From Litorimonas sp964610115 (lineage in GTDB: Bacteria; Pseudomonadota; Alphaproteobacteria; Caulobacterales; Maricaulaceae): a stretch of 25,560 nucleotides of DNA. The notes below the pieces were generated by a model. It was not told the DNA's origin, did not search any database, and was given only the letters and a program-made list of their open reading frames with translations. Below, in pieces: positions 15,371 to 22,491 of the stretch (position 1 is the stretch's first letter; each line of letters starts with the position of its first letter). Location: assembly GCA_964610115.1 (NCBI GenBank), contig CAZSUW010000034.1:1-25560 (forward strand), written 5' to 3'. The position numbers and the translations under genes were made by a program.

Positions 15371-17224
15371 ATGGCTGATCGCACAGATATAACAGACCCG
15401 TCCCGCAGTGCAGGCGCTCGCTACGCCGAGACTGTGGCGCAGGATAAAAGCAAAAGAGAACGGTCCCGGTCGTTAAGACCCCTGTTGAAGCTCTGGCCTT
15501 TTGTCCGGCGCTATCCCGGCCGGCTAACCGCCTTTGTCATCTTCTTGGTCCTATCCTCAGTCTTTACTCTCACCCTGCCGGGCATGTTGAAAGTCGTGGT
15601 GGATTGCGGCTTTGCGGATGTCCCGCCTGCATATTGTATGCGACTGCCGGTGGACCCGACGGGCGGGATTGATCGCTTTTTTAAGCTGTTCATCGGTTTC
15701 GCGCTCTTGTTTTCGCTTTTCGGTGCTTTGCGGTTCTATTTCATCACGACTTTAGGCCAACGCGTTATCGCCGATCTACGACGCGCAGTTTTCGACCGCC
15801 TCACAGAGCTTTCGCCAGCCTATTTCGAGCATATCCGCACGGGCGAGGTCCTAAGTCGGCTGACGACTGACACGACGTTGGTTGAGACGGTCGTGACGGG
15901 TTCGATCAGCTTCGCACTGCGCTCAATCGCGACTATTATCGGATCTGTGATCATGATGTTTGTCGTCAGTTGGCAGCTTGGTCTGGGCGTTGTTGGCATT
16001 GGCGGTCTGATCGTTCTGATCGTCTTTGCGGTAACACCCATCATTCGCCGCCTCTCCCGCGACGGACAAGACAGATTAGCCGAAGCCTCAGGCCGTGCGA
16101 GCGAAGCCATTAGTTCCATCCTAACGGTGCAAGCATATACACGCGAAACGCTTGAGCGCGAAGCGTTTGGCAGCGCGATTGAACGCACTTATCAAGTCCA
16201 AGCCAAGCGTATCTCGATCCAGAGCGCCCTGACCGCCATCCTCTTTGCGATCGGCATGGCAGGGATAGCCGGCATTCTGTGGTATGGGGCACGGCAGGTT
16301 TTGGCTGGACAAATGGAAGGCGGCAGCATTGTTGCCTTTACGGCCTATGCGATCTTTGCCGTATCAAGCCTCTCCAGCCTCACAGAAACATGGACCAATC
16401 TCTTGCGCGCCTCTGGGGCGAGCGAACGCTTGATCGACATTTTAGACGAAACGCCAGCCCTATCGGGCAAGGAACACCCGTCTCGCGAGACGCATATTCG
16501 GTTCAAAAACGTCTCTTTCACCTACCCAACACGCCCTGATGCCCCGGCGTTGAGAGATGTCAGCTTCGCTGTGGCCCCTGGCGAAACCGTCGCTGTCGTC
16601 GGGCCAAGCGGGGCGGGCAAGACCACTGTCTTCCAACTTATTTTGCGTTTTTACGATGTCCAAAAGGGTACGATCAGCGTGGGCGAGCAAAACGTTTCTA
16701 CCCTAATTCCATCCGCTCTGCGCGAAACTATGGCCGTTGTCGCCCAAGGCGCGCCGCTCTTCTCCGGCTCGGCCTATGACAACATTGCCTATGGCCGCGA
16801 CGGCGCGACAAAGGACGATGTAATCCAAGCGGCCAAGGCGGCCAATGCACACGACTTCATTCTGGCCCTGCCAGATGGATATGACACGGATATTGGCGAA
16901 CGCGGCGCAACACTGTCCGGTGGTCAGCGCCAACGCATTGCCATTGCTCGCGCCATCCTACGGGACGCACCGATTTTGCTCCTTGATGAAGCGACAAGCG
17001 CGCTGGACAGTGAAAGCGAGCGCGCGGTTCAAGACGCCTTCGAAACCCTAAGACAGGGACGCACGACACTGGTTATCGCTCACCGTCTGGCAACCGTACT
17101 CAAAGCGGATCGCATTATCGTGATGGATGATGGCCAGATTGTCGAAACCGGTACGCATGATACACTTGTCAAACAGGGCGGCCTCTATGCACGCCTTGCC
17201 GAGCTACAGTTCAATACGGCTTAA
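15371..17224 (+). CDS. ABC exporter, fused permease and ATPase (MsbA/ABCB type)
   Basis: A 617-residue half-transporter that should work as a homodimer in the inner membrane. A basic N-terminal arm leads into a type-1 exporter membrane domain of six helices (about 40-330). The ATPase domain follows, with Walker A GPSGAGKTT near 410, the LSGGQRQR signature near 515, Walker B LLLDEATSALD near 535, and the switch histidine in IAHR near 569. The ATG at 15371 is preferred to a GTG at 15302, which would add 23 atypical residues. The substrate could be a lipid, peptide or drug, and nothing here decides it. Its stop codon overlaps that of the convergent acyl-AMP ligase gene. Confidence 0.92.
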   Translation: MADRTDITDPSRSAGARYAETVAQDKSKRERSRSLRPLLKLWPFVRRYPGRLTAFVIFLVLSSVFTLTLPGMLKVVVDCGFADVPPAYCMRLPVDPTGGIDRFFKLFIGFALLFSLFGALRFYFITTLGQRVIADLRRAVFDRLTELSPAYFEHIRTGEVLSRLTTDTTLVETVVTGSISFALRSIATIIGSVIMMFVVSWQLGLGVVGIGGLIVLIVFAVTPIIRRLSRDGQDRLAEASGRASEAISSILTVQAYTRETLEREAFGSAIERTYQVQAKRISIQSALTAILFAIGMAGIAGILWYGARQVLAGQMEGGSIVAFTAYAIFAVSSLSSLTETWTNLLRASGASERLIDILDETPALSGKEHPSRETHIRFKNVSFTYPTRPDAPALRDVSFAVAPGETVAVVGPSGAGKTTVFQLILRFYDVQKGTISVGEQNVSTLIPSALRETMAVVAQGAPLFSGSAYDNIAYGRDGATKDDVIQAAKAANAHDFILALPDGYDTDIGERGATLSGGQRQRIAIARAILRDAPILLLDEATSALDSESERAVQDAFETLRQGRTTLVIAHRLATVLKADRIIVMDDGQIVETGTHDTLVKQGGLYARLAELQFNTA

Positions 17225-18969
17225 GCCCTGACGACTTTCAGGCGATCTTCTTTTTGCAGGTCGATAATGCCGCCATCGAGGAATTTCTGTTTCACACGCG
17301 CGCGAGACAGCTTGCCTGAACTGGTTATAATCATGGTCGATTTGGGGACGAGCATAAGCTGAACCGGTACGCCCACCTCGAGACGTATGGCGGCTGAAAC
17401 CGCTGCCTCGATCTCGGCCAATAATTTCGGATCGCGGGTCCGACATTCTAGGAGCAACATAATTGTCTTCTGATCACCGGCTCCACCAACAGAGAAGGAG
17501 CAAGCCCGGCCACAACGATGTGGCGCAGCCGCTTGCGCCGCCCATTCAATATCTTGCGGCCAAATGTTGCGGCCATGATAAAGGATCAGGTCTTTATGAC
17601 GCCCGGTGACGACGATTTGGTCTTTATACCAATACCCAAGATCACCCGTATCCAACCAGCCATCCGCCGTAAAAGCGGCCTCTGTCGCTTGGCTATTTCG
17701 GAAATATCCCGGAGAGACACTGGGGCCTTTCAGGCAAATCCGGCCTACGCGGTTTTCATCTGCTTCGATAACGCGATTTTCGAAATCCCGAATTTCAATA
17801 TCGTGACCCGGCAATTTCATGCCGCAAGCCACAAAAGTCCGGGCATGATCAACAGAGGTTATATCGCTAACTTCGATCACTTCATTGGTCCGTTCATACC
17901 GGTCCATATCGATCGTATGCTTCAAAAGACCTTGGCCTGAAGGCGCGAAGGTTGCGGCCAAAGTCGTTTCGGCCAATCCGTAGGACGGCGTAAAAGCGGT
18001 TTCGGCAAATCCCATTGACCCGAACAGCTCCGCAAATTCCGTCAAGGGTTCCGGTCGAACCATATCGCCGCCAATCCCGGCGGCTCGCCAACAGGATAGA
18101 TCTAAGTCGCGGTCACCACGCCAGCGGCGGACACAAAGCTCATAACCAAAGGTTGGCGAATATGAGAGTGTTCCGCGATGATCATGGATCAACTGCAACC
18201 ACGTAATCGGACGGCGCGTAAAATCAGTTGGGTCCATAAAATCAACGGACAGTTGACACATCATGGGCGTCAGCAAAAATCCAATCAGACCCATATCGTG
18301 GTAAAGTGGTAACCAGCTGGTCCCGCGGTCGCTTTCAACGACTTTCAGGCCATGTTTTGCAATACCGTGACAGTTCGCCGTCACGCTTAGCTGGGTCCCT
18401 ATAATGCCCTTAGGAGAAGAGGATGAGCCGGAAGAGTATTGAATGTAACAAAGATCATCTGGACCAAAAGGCCGAAGCGCCTTCCCTTTCGGAAGCGCTT
18501 TGACCTCATCAAAAGTAAGGACCGGCATGGCAGCATCATTTAGCGCGCTGCTCATGATCGGTTCCATCGCAGCGGGTGCAAAAAGCGCAAAGAAGTCTCC
18601 TGTATCCGCCATGCGCTCGAGTTGACGTTCATAGGATGACCGCCCTCCCAGCGTCACAGGTAAGGGTAGCGGCGCAGGAACAAGGCCCGCATATTGGCAG
18701 GCAAAGAATAGCTCCGCGAACTCAGGTGTCGACACAGCCGCGATACCGATGCGGGCATTTTTCGGGGCAAATTCTACGAGTCGACAAGCCAGATCAATGG
18801 CGCGGTCTCGGAGCTCTGCATAGGGCAAACCCGTAACCAGGCGTCCACGGCCATCATAGTAGTTCAGGCCGGTCTTGCCCGTCGCGGCATAGTCTAAAGC
18901 CTCAACGAGGGTCGGGAAATCGCCATGTCGTAGGGGGATTCCGCGAGCTGTAGGCGTCGGCTCGGTCAT
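17221..18969 (-). CDS. Fatty acyl-AMP ligase (FAAL-like adenylating enzyme)
   Basis: A 582-residue member of the ANL adenylate-forming superfamily. It should activate a fatty acid as acyl-AMP and, in FAALs, pass it to an acyl carrier protein rather than to CoA. The P-loop is SSGSSSSPKG (about 179-188). FAAL-type blocks include SWLPLYHDMGLIG, SPTFGYELCVRR and PSYGLAETTL. Adenylation motifs WLDTGDLGYW and GRHKDLIL follow, and the C-terminal catalytic lysine lies in SSGKLS (about 553). The ATG at 18969 has GAGAGAG six bases upstream; a GTG at 18984 is the alternative. No polyketide, peptide synthetase or carrier gene is adjacent, so the downstream partner is unknown. Confidence 0.9.
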   Translation of the reverse strand: MTEPTPTARGIPLRHGDFPTLVEALDYAATGKTGLNYYDGRGRLVTGLPYAELRDRAIDLACRLVEFAPKNARIGIAAVSTPEFAELFFACQYAGLVPAPLPLPVTLGGRSSYERQLERMADTGDFFALFAPAAMEPIMSSALNDAAMPVLTFDEVKALPKGKALRPFGPDDLCYIQYSSGSSSSPKGIIGTQLSVTANCHGIAKHGLKVVESDRGTSWLPLYHDMGLIGFLLTPMMCQLSVDFMDPTDFTRRPITWLQLIHDHRGTLSYSPTFGYELCVRRWRGDRDLDLSCWRAAGIGGDMVRPEPLTEFAELFGSMGFAETAFTPSYGLAETTLAATFAPSGQGLLKHTIDMDRYERTNEVIEVSDITSVDHARTFVACGMKLPGHDIEIRDFENRVIEADENRVGRICLKGPSVSPGYFRNSQATEAAFTADGWLDTGDLGYWYKDQIVVTGRHKDLILYHGRNIWPQDIEWAAQAAAPHRCGRACSFSVGGAGDQKTIMLLLECRTRDPKLLAEIEAAVSAAIRLEVGVPVQLMLVPKSTMIITSSGKLSRARVKQKFLDGGIIDLQKEDRLKVVRA

Positions 18970-18986
18970 ACTGATCTCTCTCACAC

Positions 18987-19003
18987 CGTTACCTTAGGTA
19001 ACG
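18987..19003. promoter_or_regulatory. 17-base palindrome in the FAAL leader (candidate operator)
   Basis: CGTTACCT-T-AGGTAACG is a perfect inverted repeat with eight-base arms and a single central base, located 18 bases upstream of the FAAL start codon. Its size and symmetry are typical of a dimeric repressor site such as those of TetR-type regulators. No regulator gene lies next to it, so the protein that binds is unknown. Confidence 0.5.
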
Positions 19004-19006
19004 TTA

Positions 19007-19024
19007 GACTGAGAACACTCAGTC
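19007..19024. promoter_or_regulatory. Second inverted repeat upstream of FAAL
   Basis: GACTGAG-AACA-CTCAGTC has perfect seven-base arms around a four-base loop and starts three bases beyond the 17-base palindrome. It could be a second operator or a hairpin in the transcript leader. No T-run follows on either strand, so it is not an intrinsic terminator. The rest of the FAAL-to-tRNA gap (to 19262) is AT-rich, with no coding frame I can support. Confidence 0.4.
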
Positions 19025-19212
19025 GGCTTCGTGGCTGTGGCGCCCCACCATTCACGCGCACATATCAAACTATTTTCATCGGCTTATCACACCGTATTTC
19101 GACATTTTGTCACGTCATCTTTCCAAATGTAACACGAAAATGACAGAAATCCTGACAAATTGTCGTAAAATTTGTGCCGGTAAGCAAGGCCTTCACCTTG
19201 TGGCCTTCAGTC

Positions 19213-19241
19213 TTGACGAAATACAACAGCATCGCCATAGC
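19213..19241 (+). promoter_or_regulatory. Candidate promoter of tRNA-Val
   Basis: TTGACG (19213-19218) is a near-consensus -35 element. A weak -10 CATAGC lies 17 bases later (19236-19241), placing transcription about 15 bases before the tRNA. The -35 is convincing; the -10 is poor. Confidence 0.35.
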
Positions 19242-19262
19242 GCCCGCCACGATGGACACATC

Positions 19263-19337
19263 GGGCGATTAGCTCAGCGGGAGAGCACTGCCTTCACACG
19301 GCAGGGGTCACTGGTTCAATCCCAGTATCGCCCACCA
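19263..19337 (+). tRNA. tRNA-Val (anticodon CAC)
   Basis: A complete cloverleaf can be folded by hand. The acceptor arms GGGCGAT and ATCGCCC pair fully. The D arm is GCTC/GAGC. The anticodon stem CTGCC/GGCAG holds the loop TTCACAC with anticodon CAC, which reads GTG valine codons. The T arm ACTGG/CCAGT encloses TTCAATC. The discriminator is A at 19334 and CCA is encoded at 19335-19337. The gene is 75 bases long including CCA. It stands alone, facing the end of the xylanase gene across 34 bases. Confidence 0.96.
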
Positions 19338-19371
19338 TCCACACCCTCTAATATACGCCTTAAATCAGCGA

Positions 19372-20562
19372 CTAAATCACGAAATCTGGATCGGTGATGG
19401 CACGAAACGCCGTCTTCGGCGCTTTATCGCGATCAAAAAGCAAGGGTGAATTGAAACGCTCTACCGGATTGCTATTCAACCAGCTATCGCCGTCCGAGAG
19501 CCCCCAAGTCGTCACTGACGTTACACTGGGTCGTTCGGCAAGGCCTTGGAAAATGTCACGATATTGCTGCGCCTGCGCGTCAATAAGGGATTGGGGGACA
19601 TTTCCATTGAAGTCAGGCTGGCAATTTGTACCCGTTTCCCAACACGAACCGGGATCATTGTAGAGCGAAATGTCGAGCTCTGTGACATGATTGATAAGAC
19701 CCATAAATTGCTCATCAACACCATCAATCGCCGCCAATACGTCCTCCGCCGCCCTATCGACATTGATGTGCATTTGGTGGCCAATGCCATCAATCGGAAT
19801 GCCGCGATCTTGGAGATCTCGCACAACGTCTATCACACGTTGCAGTTTTTCAGGCGTCTCAGTGTTATAATCATTCAAGAAAAGTAGCGCATCTGGATCA
19901 GCCGCCCGCGCCGCTTGAAAGGCCCAATCGATATAGTCTTTACCGCCAGCGGCTTGGAACCATTCAGACTGCCGATAGAGACCTGGAGGATCGAAGATCG
20001 TATTCACGACCTCATTGACGACATCCCACGCAAAAACGCGTCCCTTAAAGTGCGTCACAACATCCGTGATGTAACGTTCCAGCCTGTCTCTAACCTGCGT
20101 TGGGGTTCCTTCGAAGAAATAGTCTGGCGTCGCGATATGCCATAAGAGGGCATGGCCTCTGACCTGCATTCCGTTTGCGATGGCGAAATCGACCAAGCGG
20201 TCAGCCTCTTCAAACGTGTAAGTCCCTTCGCTTGGCGCGAGGCTTGCCGGCTTCATCACATTTTCGGCTGTGATTGAGCTAAATTGTTCCGAAAGGATCT
20301 TTGCGTCGTCAGACCCGCTGACGACAGCACGAGGCTGTATCGCGGCGCCGACGGCAAAACTTGACCGATACTGATCCCGCAATTCACCAATGGTTGGCAC
20401 ATAGGCTGTTGAAGCAGGCTGTGCAGGAGGAGGAGGCGGGCTGACAGGCAATATAGGCTCAAACAAACGATCGACCGCACTACCGCCCCCGCTACACCCT
20501 GTTAGATAAGCCGCGCCCGCCCCAGCAAGCAATCTCAACCGATCTCGTTTCGAAATATCCAT
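19372..20562 (-). CDS. Endo-1,4-beta-xylanase, GH10, lipoprotein
   Basis: A 396-residue secreted hydrolase of glycoside hydrolase family 10, which cleaves internal beta-1,4 bonds of xylan. The ATG at 20562 is preceded by GAAGG and is preferred to a GTG at 20586. The leader KRDRLRLLAGAGAAYLTGC carries a basic, Tat-like start and a lipobox with Cys23, so the enzyme is probably anchored to a membrane surface. A proline-rich linker (about 39-49) separates the anchor from the barrel. The acid/base glutamate is E184 in WDVVNEV and the nucleophile is E295 in VTELDIS. ITAENVMKP and GHALLWH are further family blocks. No carbohydrate-binding module or transporter gene is adjacent. Confidence 0.94.
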   Translation of the reverse strand: MDISKRDRLRLLAGAGAAYLTGCSGGGSAVDRLFEPILPVSPPPPPAQPASTAYVPTIGELRDQYRSSFAVGAAIQPRAVVSGSDDAKILSEQFSSITAENVMKPASLAPSEGTYTFEEADRLVDFAIANGMQVRGHALLWHIATPDYFFEGTPTQVRDRLERYITDVVTHFKGRVFAWDVVNEVVNTIFDPPGLYRQSEWFQAAGGKDYIDWAFQAARAADPDALLFLNDYNTETPEKLQRVIDVVRDLQDRGIPIDGIGHQMHINVDRAAEDVLAAIDGVDEQFMGLINHVTELDISLYNDPGSCWETGTNCQPDFNGNVPQSLIDAQAQQYRDIFQGLAERPSVTSVTTWGLSDGDSWLNSNPVERFNSPLLFDRDKAPKTAFRAITDPDFVI

Positions 20563-20716
20563 CGTGCCTTCGACTATCCTTTGCACACTGACCGACGCGA
20601 GGCTGTTGAAAAATCCTGCGCGTTTTCAAATGCGTCATCTCAATCAACAGAGAGACCATTCAAACAGGCCATGCAAATTTTGTGCCGACCCAAACACGGC
20701 AGGGCTAGGTATGTCT

Positions 20717-21055
20717 TCAACGGGACAGCGCGGTTCCGTAAAGGGCATGCCAATAGCGCGCTATGCCCCGCGCACTATCGATATAACGCTGTCCCTGCGC
20801 CTTTTCGACTGCCGGACCATCAGGACTATAGGGCGCCAAAACAAGTGTGGGACAATTCCACCTCCCCTCGCCCAGCTTTTCAACCAAACCGGGTCGGGGG
20901 TGGGCTAGTGGTTGGTAGATAATTTCAACTGTTTCCCTGAGGGCTGGGTAGTAGGCGAGATAGCCCCAGACTTCCGCGCATTCCGGGCAATATTGCCGTT
21001 CGTCCCGATCTTCAAACCCGGGTGGCAGGAGGAAGAGGTGATCGCGAAATACCAT
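20717..21055 (-). CDS. DUF3088 domain-containing protein
   Basis: A 112-residue soluble protein matching the DUF3088 pattern: an N-terminal LFLLPPGFED strand, a CPEC motif at 23-26, a PRPGLVEKLGEG block, CPTLVL, and a C-terminal IARYW helix. The shape resembles a small thioredoxin/glutathione-transferase-like N-terminal domain with a CxxC pair, but the function is unknown. The ATG at 21055 lies one base after the TAG of the upstream gene, so translation is likely coupled; a GTG at 21079 is the alternative. It is the last gene of the ruv-ybgC minus-strand run, followed by 154 bases with no clear terminator before the xylanase start. Confidence 0.78.
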   Translation of the reverse strand: MVFRDHLFLLPPGFEDRDERQYCPECAEVWGYLAYYPALRETVEIIYQPLAHPRPGLVEKLGEGRWNCPTLVLAPYSPDGPAVEKAQGQRYIDSARGIARYWHALYGTALSR

Positions 21056-21056
21056 A

Positions 21057-21704
21057 CTATTCACCGACACGTTTGACACGAACCGGCTCCTTCAATTCAC
21101 CTATAGCGGCATCAAAGCTGGCCAAGAAAGGAACATCATCCCTCTTTAAAAGCAGTGTATACTCGGTTCCAGAAGAACCAATAATCTCAACATCAGTAAT
21201 GTTTGACTTTAACGGACGAATAGATTTTTCGGGATGCTTGAAGTAGAGATCTGTCCGATCGTCCCGATCTAACCTGCCATCCTCATTACTATCGTCCGGA
21301 GTCACAAGTACGAGATCCCCTTGCCAGCGCCTCCCCTCAACAACATCTAACCCAAGCTGAAGTCGCGAGCGCAAAAACTGAGCATCCATTGGAAAATACC
21401 AAATGACACTCGGTCCGGCCGCCTCAACATGGCCAATATTGACGATCGGATCTGACGAATACCCTTTGCTTATCTGAAGACCCGACGCCTCTACCTCATA
21501 CCGCAATGCGACGGCGCGACCGCGGTTGTAAAACTCTTTGTGATCATAGCCCATTTGAAAATCAAACGTGGTCATAAGATCAACATCAGGCGCTTGATTT
21601 AGATCACTGACAACCACTGACCTAGAAGCTGAACCACTAAACGACAGCCAAAGAAACGGGACTATCAGCAGTGAAATTCCAAACGCTATAAGAAGTTTTT
21701 TCAT
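21057..21704 (-). CDS. Membrane-anchored protein with EF-hand/dockerin-like loop
   Basis: A 215-residue protein of unknown family. One N-terminal hydrophobic segment (about 4-22) serves as signal or anchor, and the rest should be periplasmic. A calcium-type loop is seen at 138-149: D138-S-N140-E-D142-G-R-L145-D146-R-D-D149, matching the 1-3-5-6-8-9-12 pattern of EF-hand or dockerin loops. The flanking sequence is beta-rich (DLVLVTP before, TDLYFKHP after), as in proteins that place a single loop between strands. Codons are noticeably more AT-rich than in ruvB or ybgC. The 45-base gap to ybgC is also AT-rich. It is closely linked to the DUF3088 gene downstream. Confidence 0.7.
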   Translation of the reverse strand: MKKLLIAFGISLLIVPFLWLSFSGSASRSVVVSDLNQAPDVDLMTTFDFQMGYDHKEFYNRGRAVALRYEVEASGLQISKGYSSDPIVNIGHVEAAGPSVIWYFPMDAQFLRSRLQLGLDVVEGRRWQGDLVLVTPDDSNEDGRLDRDDRTDLYFKHPEKSIRPLKSNITDVEIIGSSGTEYTLLLKRDDVPFLASFDAAIGELKEPVRVKRVGE

Positions 21705-21749
21705 TAAAAATACCCGTCAACACTCTTAAATAATTGGGCTCTCCAGCAC

Positions 21750-22223
21750 TTAATTTCCAACCAAATAAGGCCGTAACTTCTCAATCATCTCTTTCGGTGC
21801 GCGTCTTGGGCGTCCGGTGAGGTCGATACAAGCCGCTTCGCTGTCGGCAGTCAGGATCACTTGCCCGTCTCGTTCGATACTTTGACTGACGAGCAAACGC
21901 GCGCCTTGGAAATGATCATAGGTCGTCACGACCGACAGCACATCATCGATCCGGGCACTGCTTCGATAGTCGAGATTGATTTTGCGTATGACAAAGGCGA
22001 GCGGCGGGTCACGCTCTAACAGTTCAGCATGACCTATCCCAGCAAGGCGAAAGAAGCTGGAACGCGCCCGCTCTAAAAACCGCAGATAGTTGGCGTAATA
22101 GACAACACCGGAAAAGTCTGTGTCTTCATAGAAAACGCGGATCGGGAAGCGGTGTACCCGGCCCGTAAAATAGCCCAATGGCGGGCGGTCGGCGTCGGGG
22201 ATGCGGGCGTCTTCATCCTTCAT
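21750..22223 (-). CDS. ybgC: Acyl-CoA thioesterase, YbgC type
   Basis: A 157-residue hot-dog-fold thioesterase acting on acyl-CoA or acyl-carrier substrates and associated in many proteobacteria with the Tol-Pal envelope system. The motif YEDTDFSGVVYYANYLRF (32-49) contains the catalytic aspartate D36, and ERARSSFF follows. The N terminus is about 18 residues longer than in the E. coli protein. A strong AAGGGGA ribosome site lies six bases upstream, inside the end of the preceding small membrane protein gene, which overlaps it by 11 bases. The expected tolQ does not follow; an unrelated anchored protein does. Confidence 0.92.
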   Translation of the reverse strand: MKDEDARIPDADRPPLGYFTGRVHRFPIRVFYEDTDFSGVVYYANYLRFLERARSSFFRLAGIGHAELLERDPPLAFVIRKINLDYRSSARIDDVLSVVTTYDHFQGARLLVSQSIERDGQVILTADSEAACIDLTGRPRRAPKEMIEKLRPYLVGN

Positions 22224-22491
22224 GGCTGTCCCCTTTCTTTCGCTTTTCGCGATAATCCAGTAAGACGGCTAATACAGCAAAGACCGCTATCGAGATCAAA
22301 AAGACCCGCCCCATATCCCCGCCATCAATCGGTGGGGCCTGACTGGTCATAAGTGACGGCAAACTAAAGACAGAAGCGTAGAAAACAACAACCGCCCCAG
22401 CTGGACCGATCACCCTGCGCATCCAATAGCCGAACACGCCCCAGCGTTCGGCTTCAGATCTTACAGTTGGCTCTTCCTCATCCGTCATCAT
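22213..22491 (-). CDS. Small two-helix membrane protein
   Basis: A 92-residue inner-membrane protein between ruvB and ybgC, of unknown function. The acidic N terminus (MMTDEEEP) is followed by two hydrophobic segments (about 29-50 and 61-79) and a basic tail (DYREKRKKGDSHEG), predicting both ends in the cytoplasm. The start overlaps the end of ruvB by 14 bases (or 11 if the second Met is used) and the end overlaps ybgC by 11. Such nested overlaps argue that it is a real, co-translated gene. Small membrane proteins at this spot occur in some alphaproteobacteria, but I cannot name a family. Confidence 0.7.
   Translation of the reverse strand: MMTDEEEPTVRSEAERWGVFGYWMRRVIGPAGAVVVFYASVFSLPSLMTSQAPPIDGGDMGRVFLISIAVFAVLAVLLDYREKRKKGDSHEG

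Noticed and set aside
19263..19337. tRNA-Val as an integration site of a mobile element
   Set aside because: No repeat of the tRNA 3' end was seen elsewhere in the window and no integrase, phage or transfer gene is present.
20564..20922. Two plus-strand frames of about 113 residues opposite the DUF3088 gene
   Set aside because: The minus-strand frame has the DUF3088 motifs, while the plus frames look like random antisense translation.
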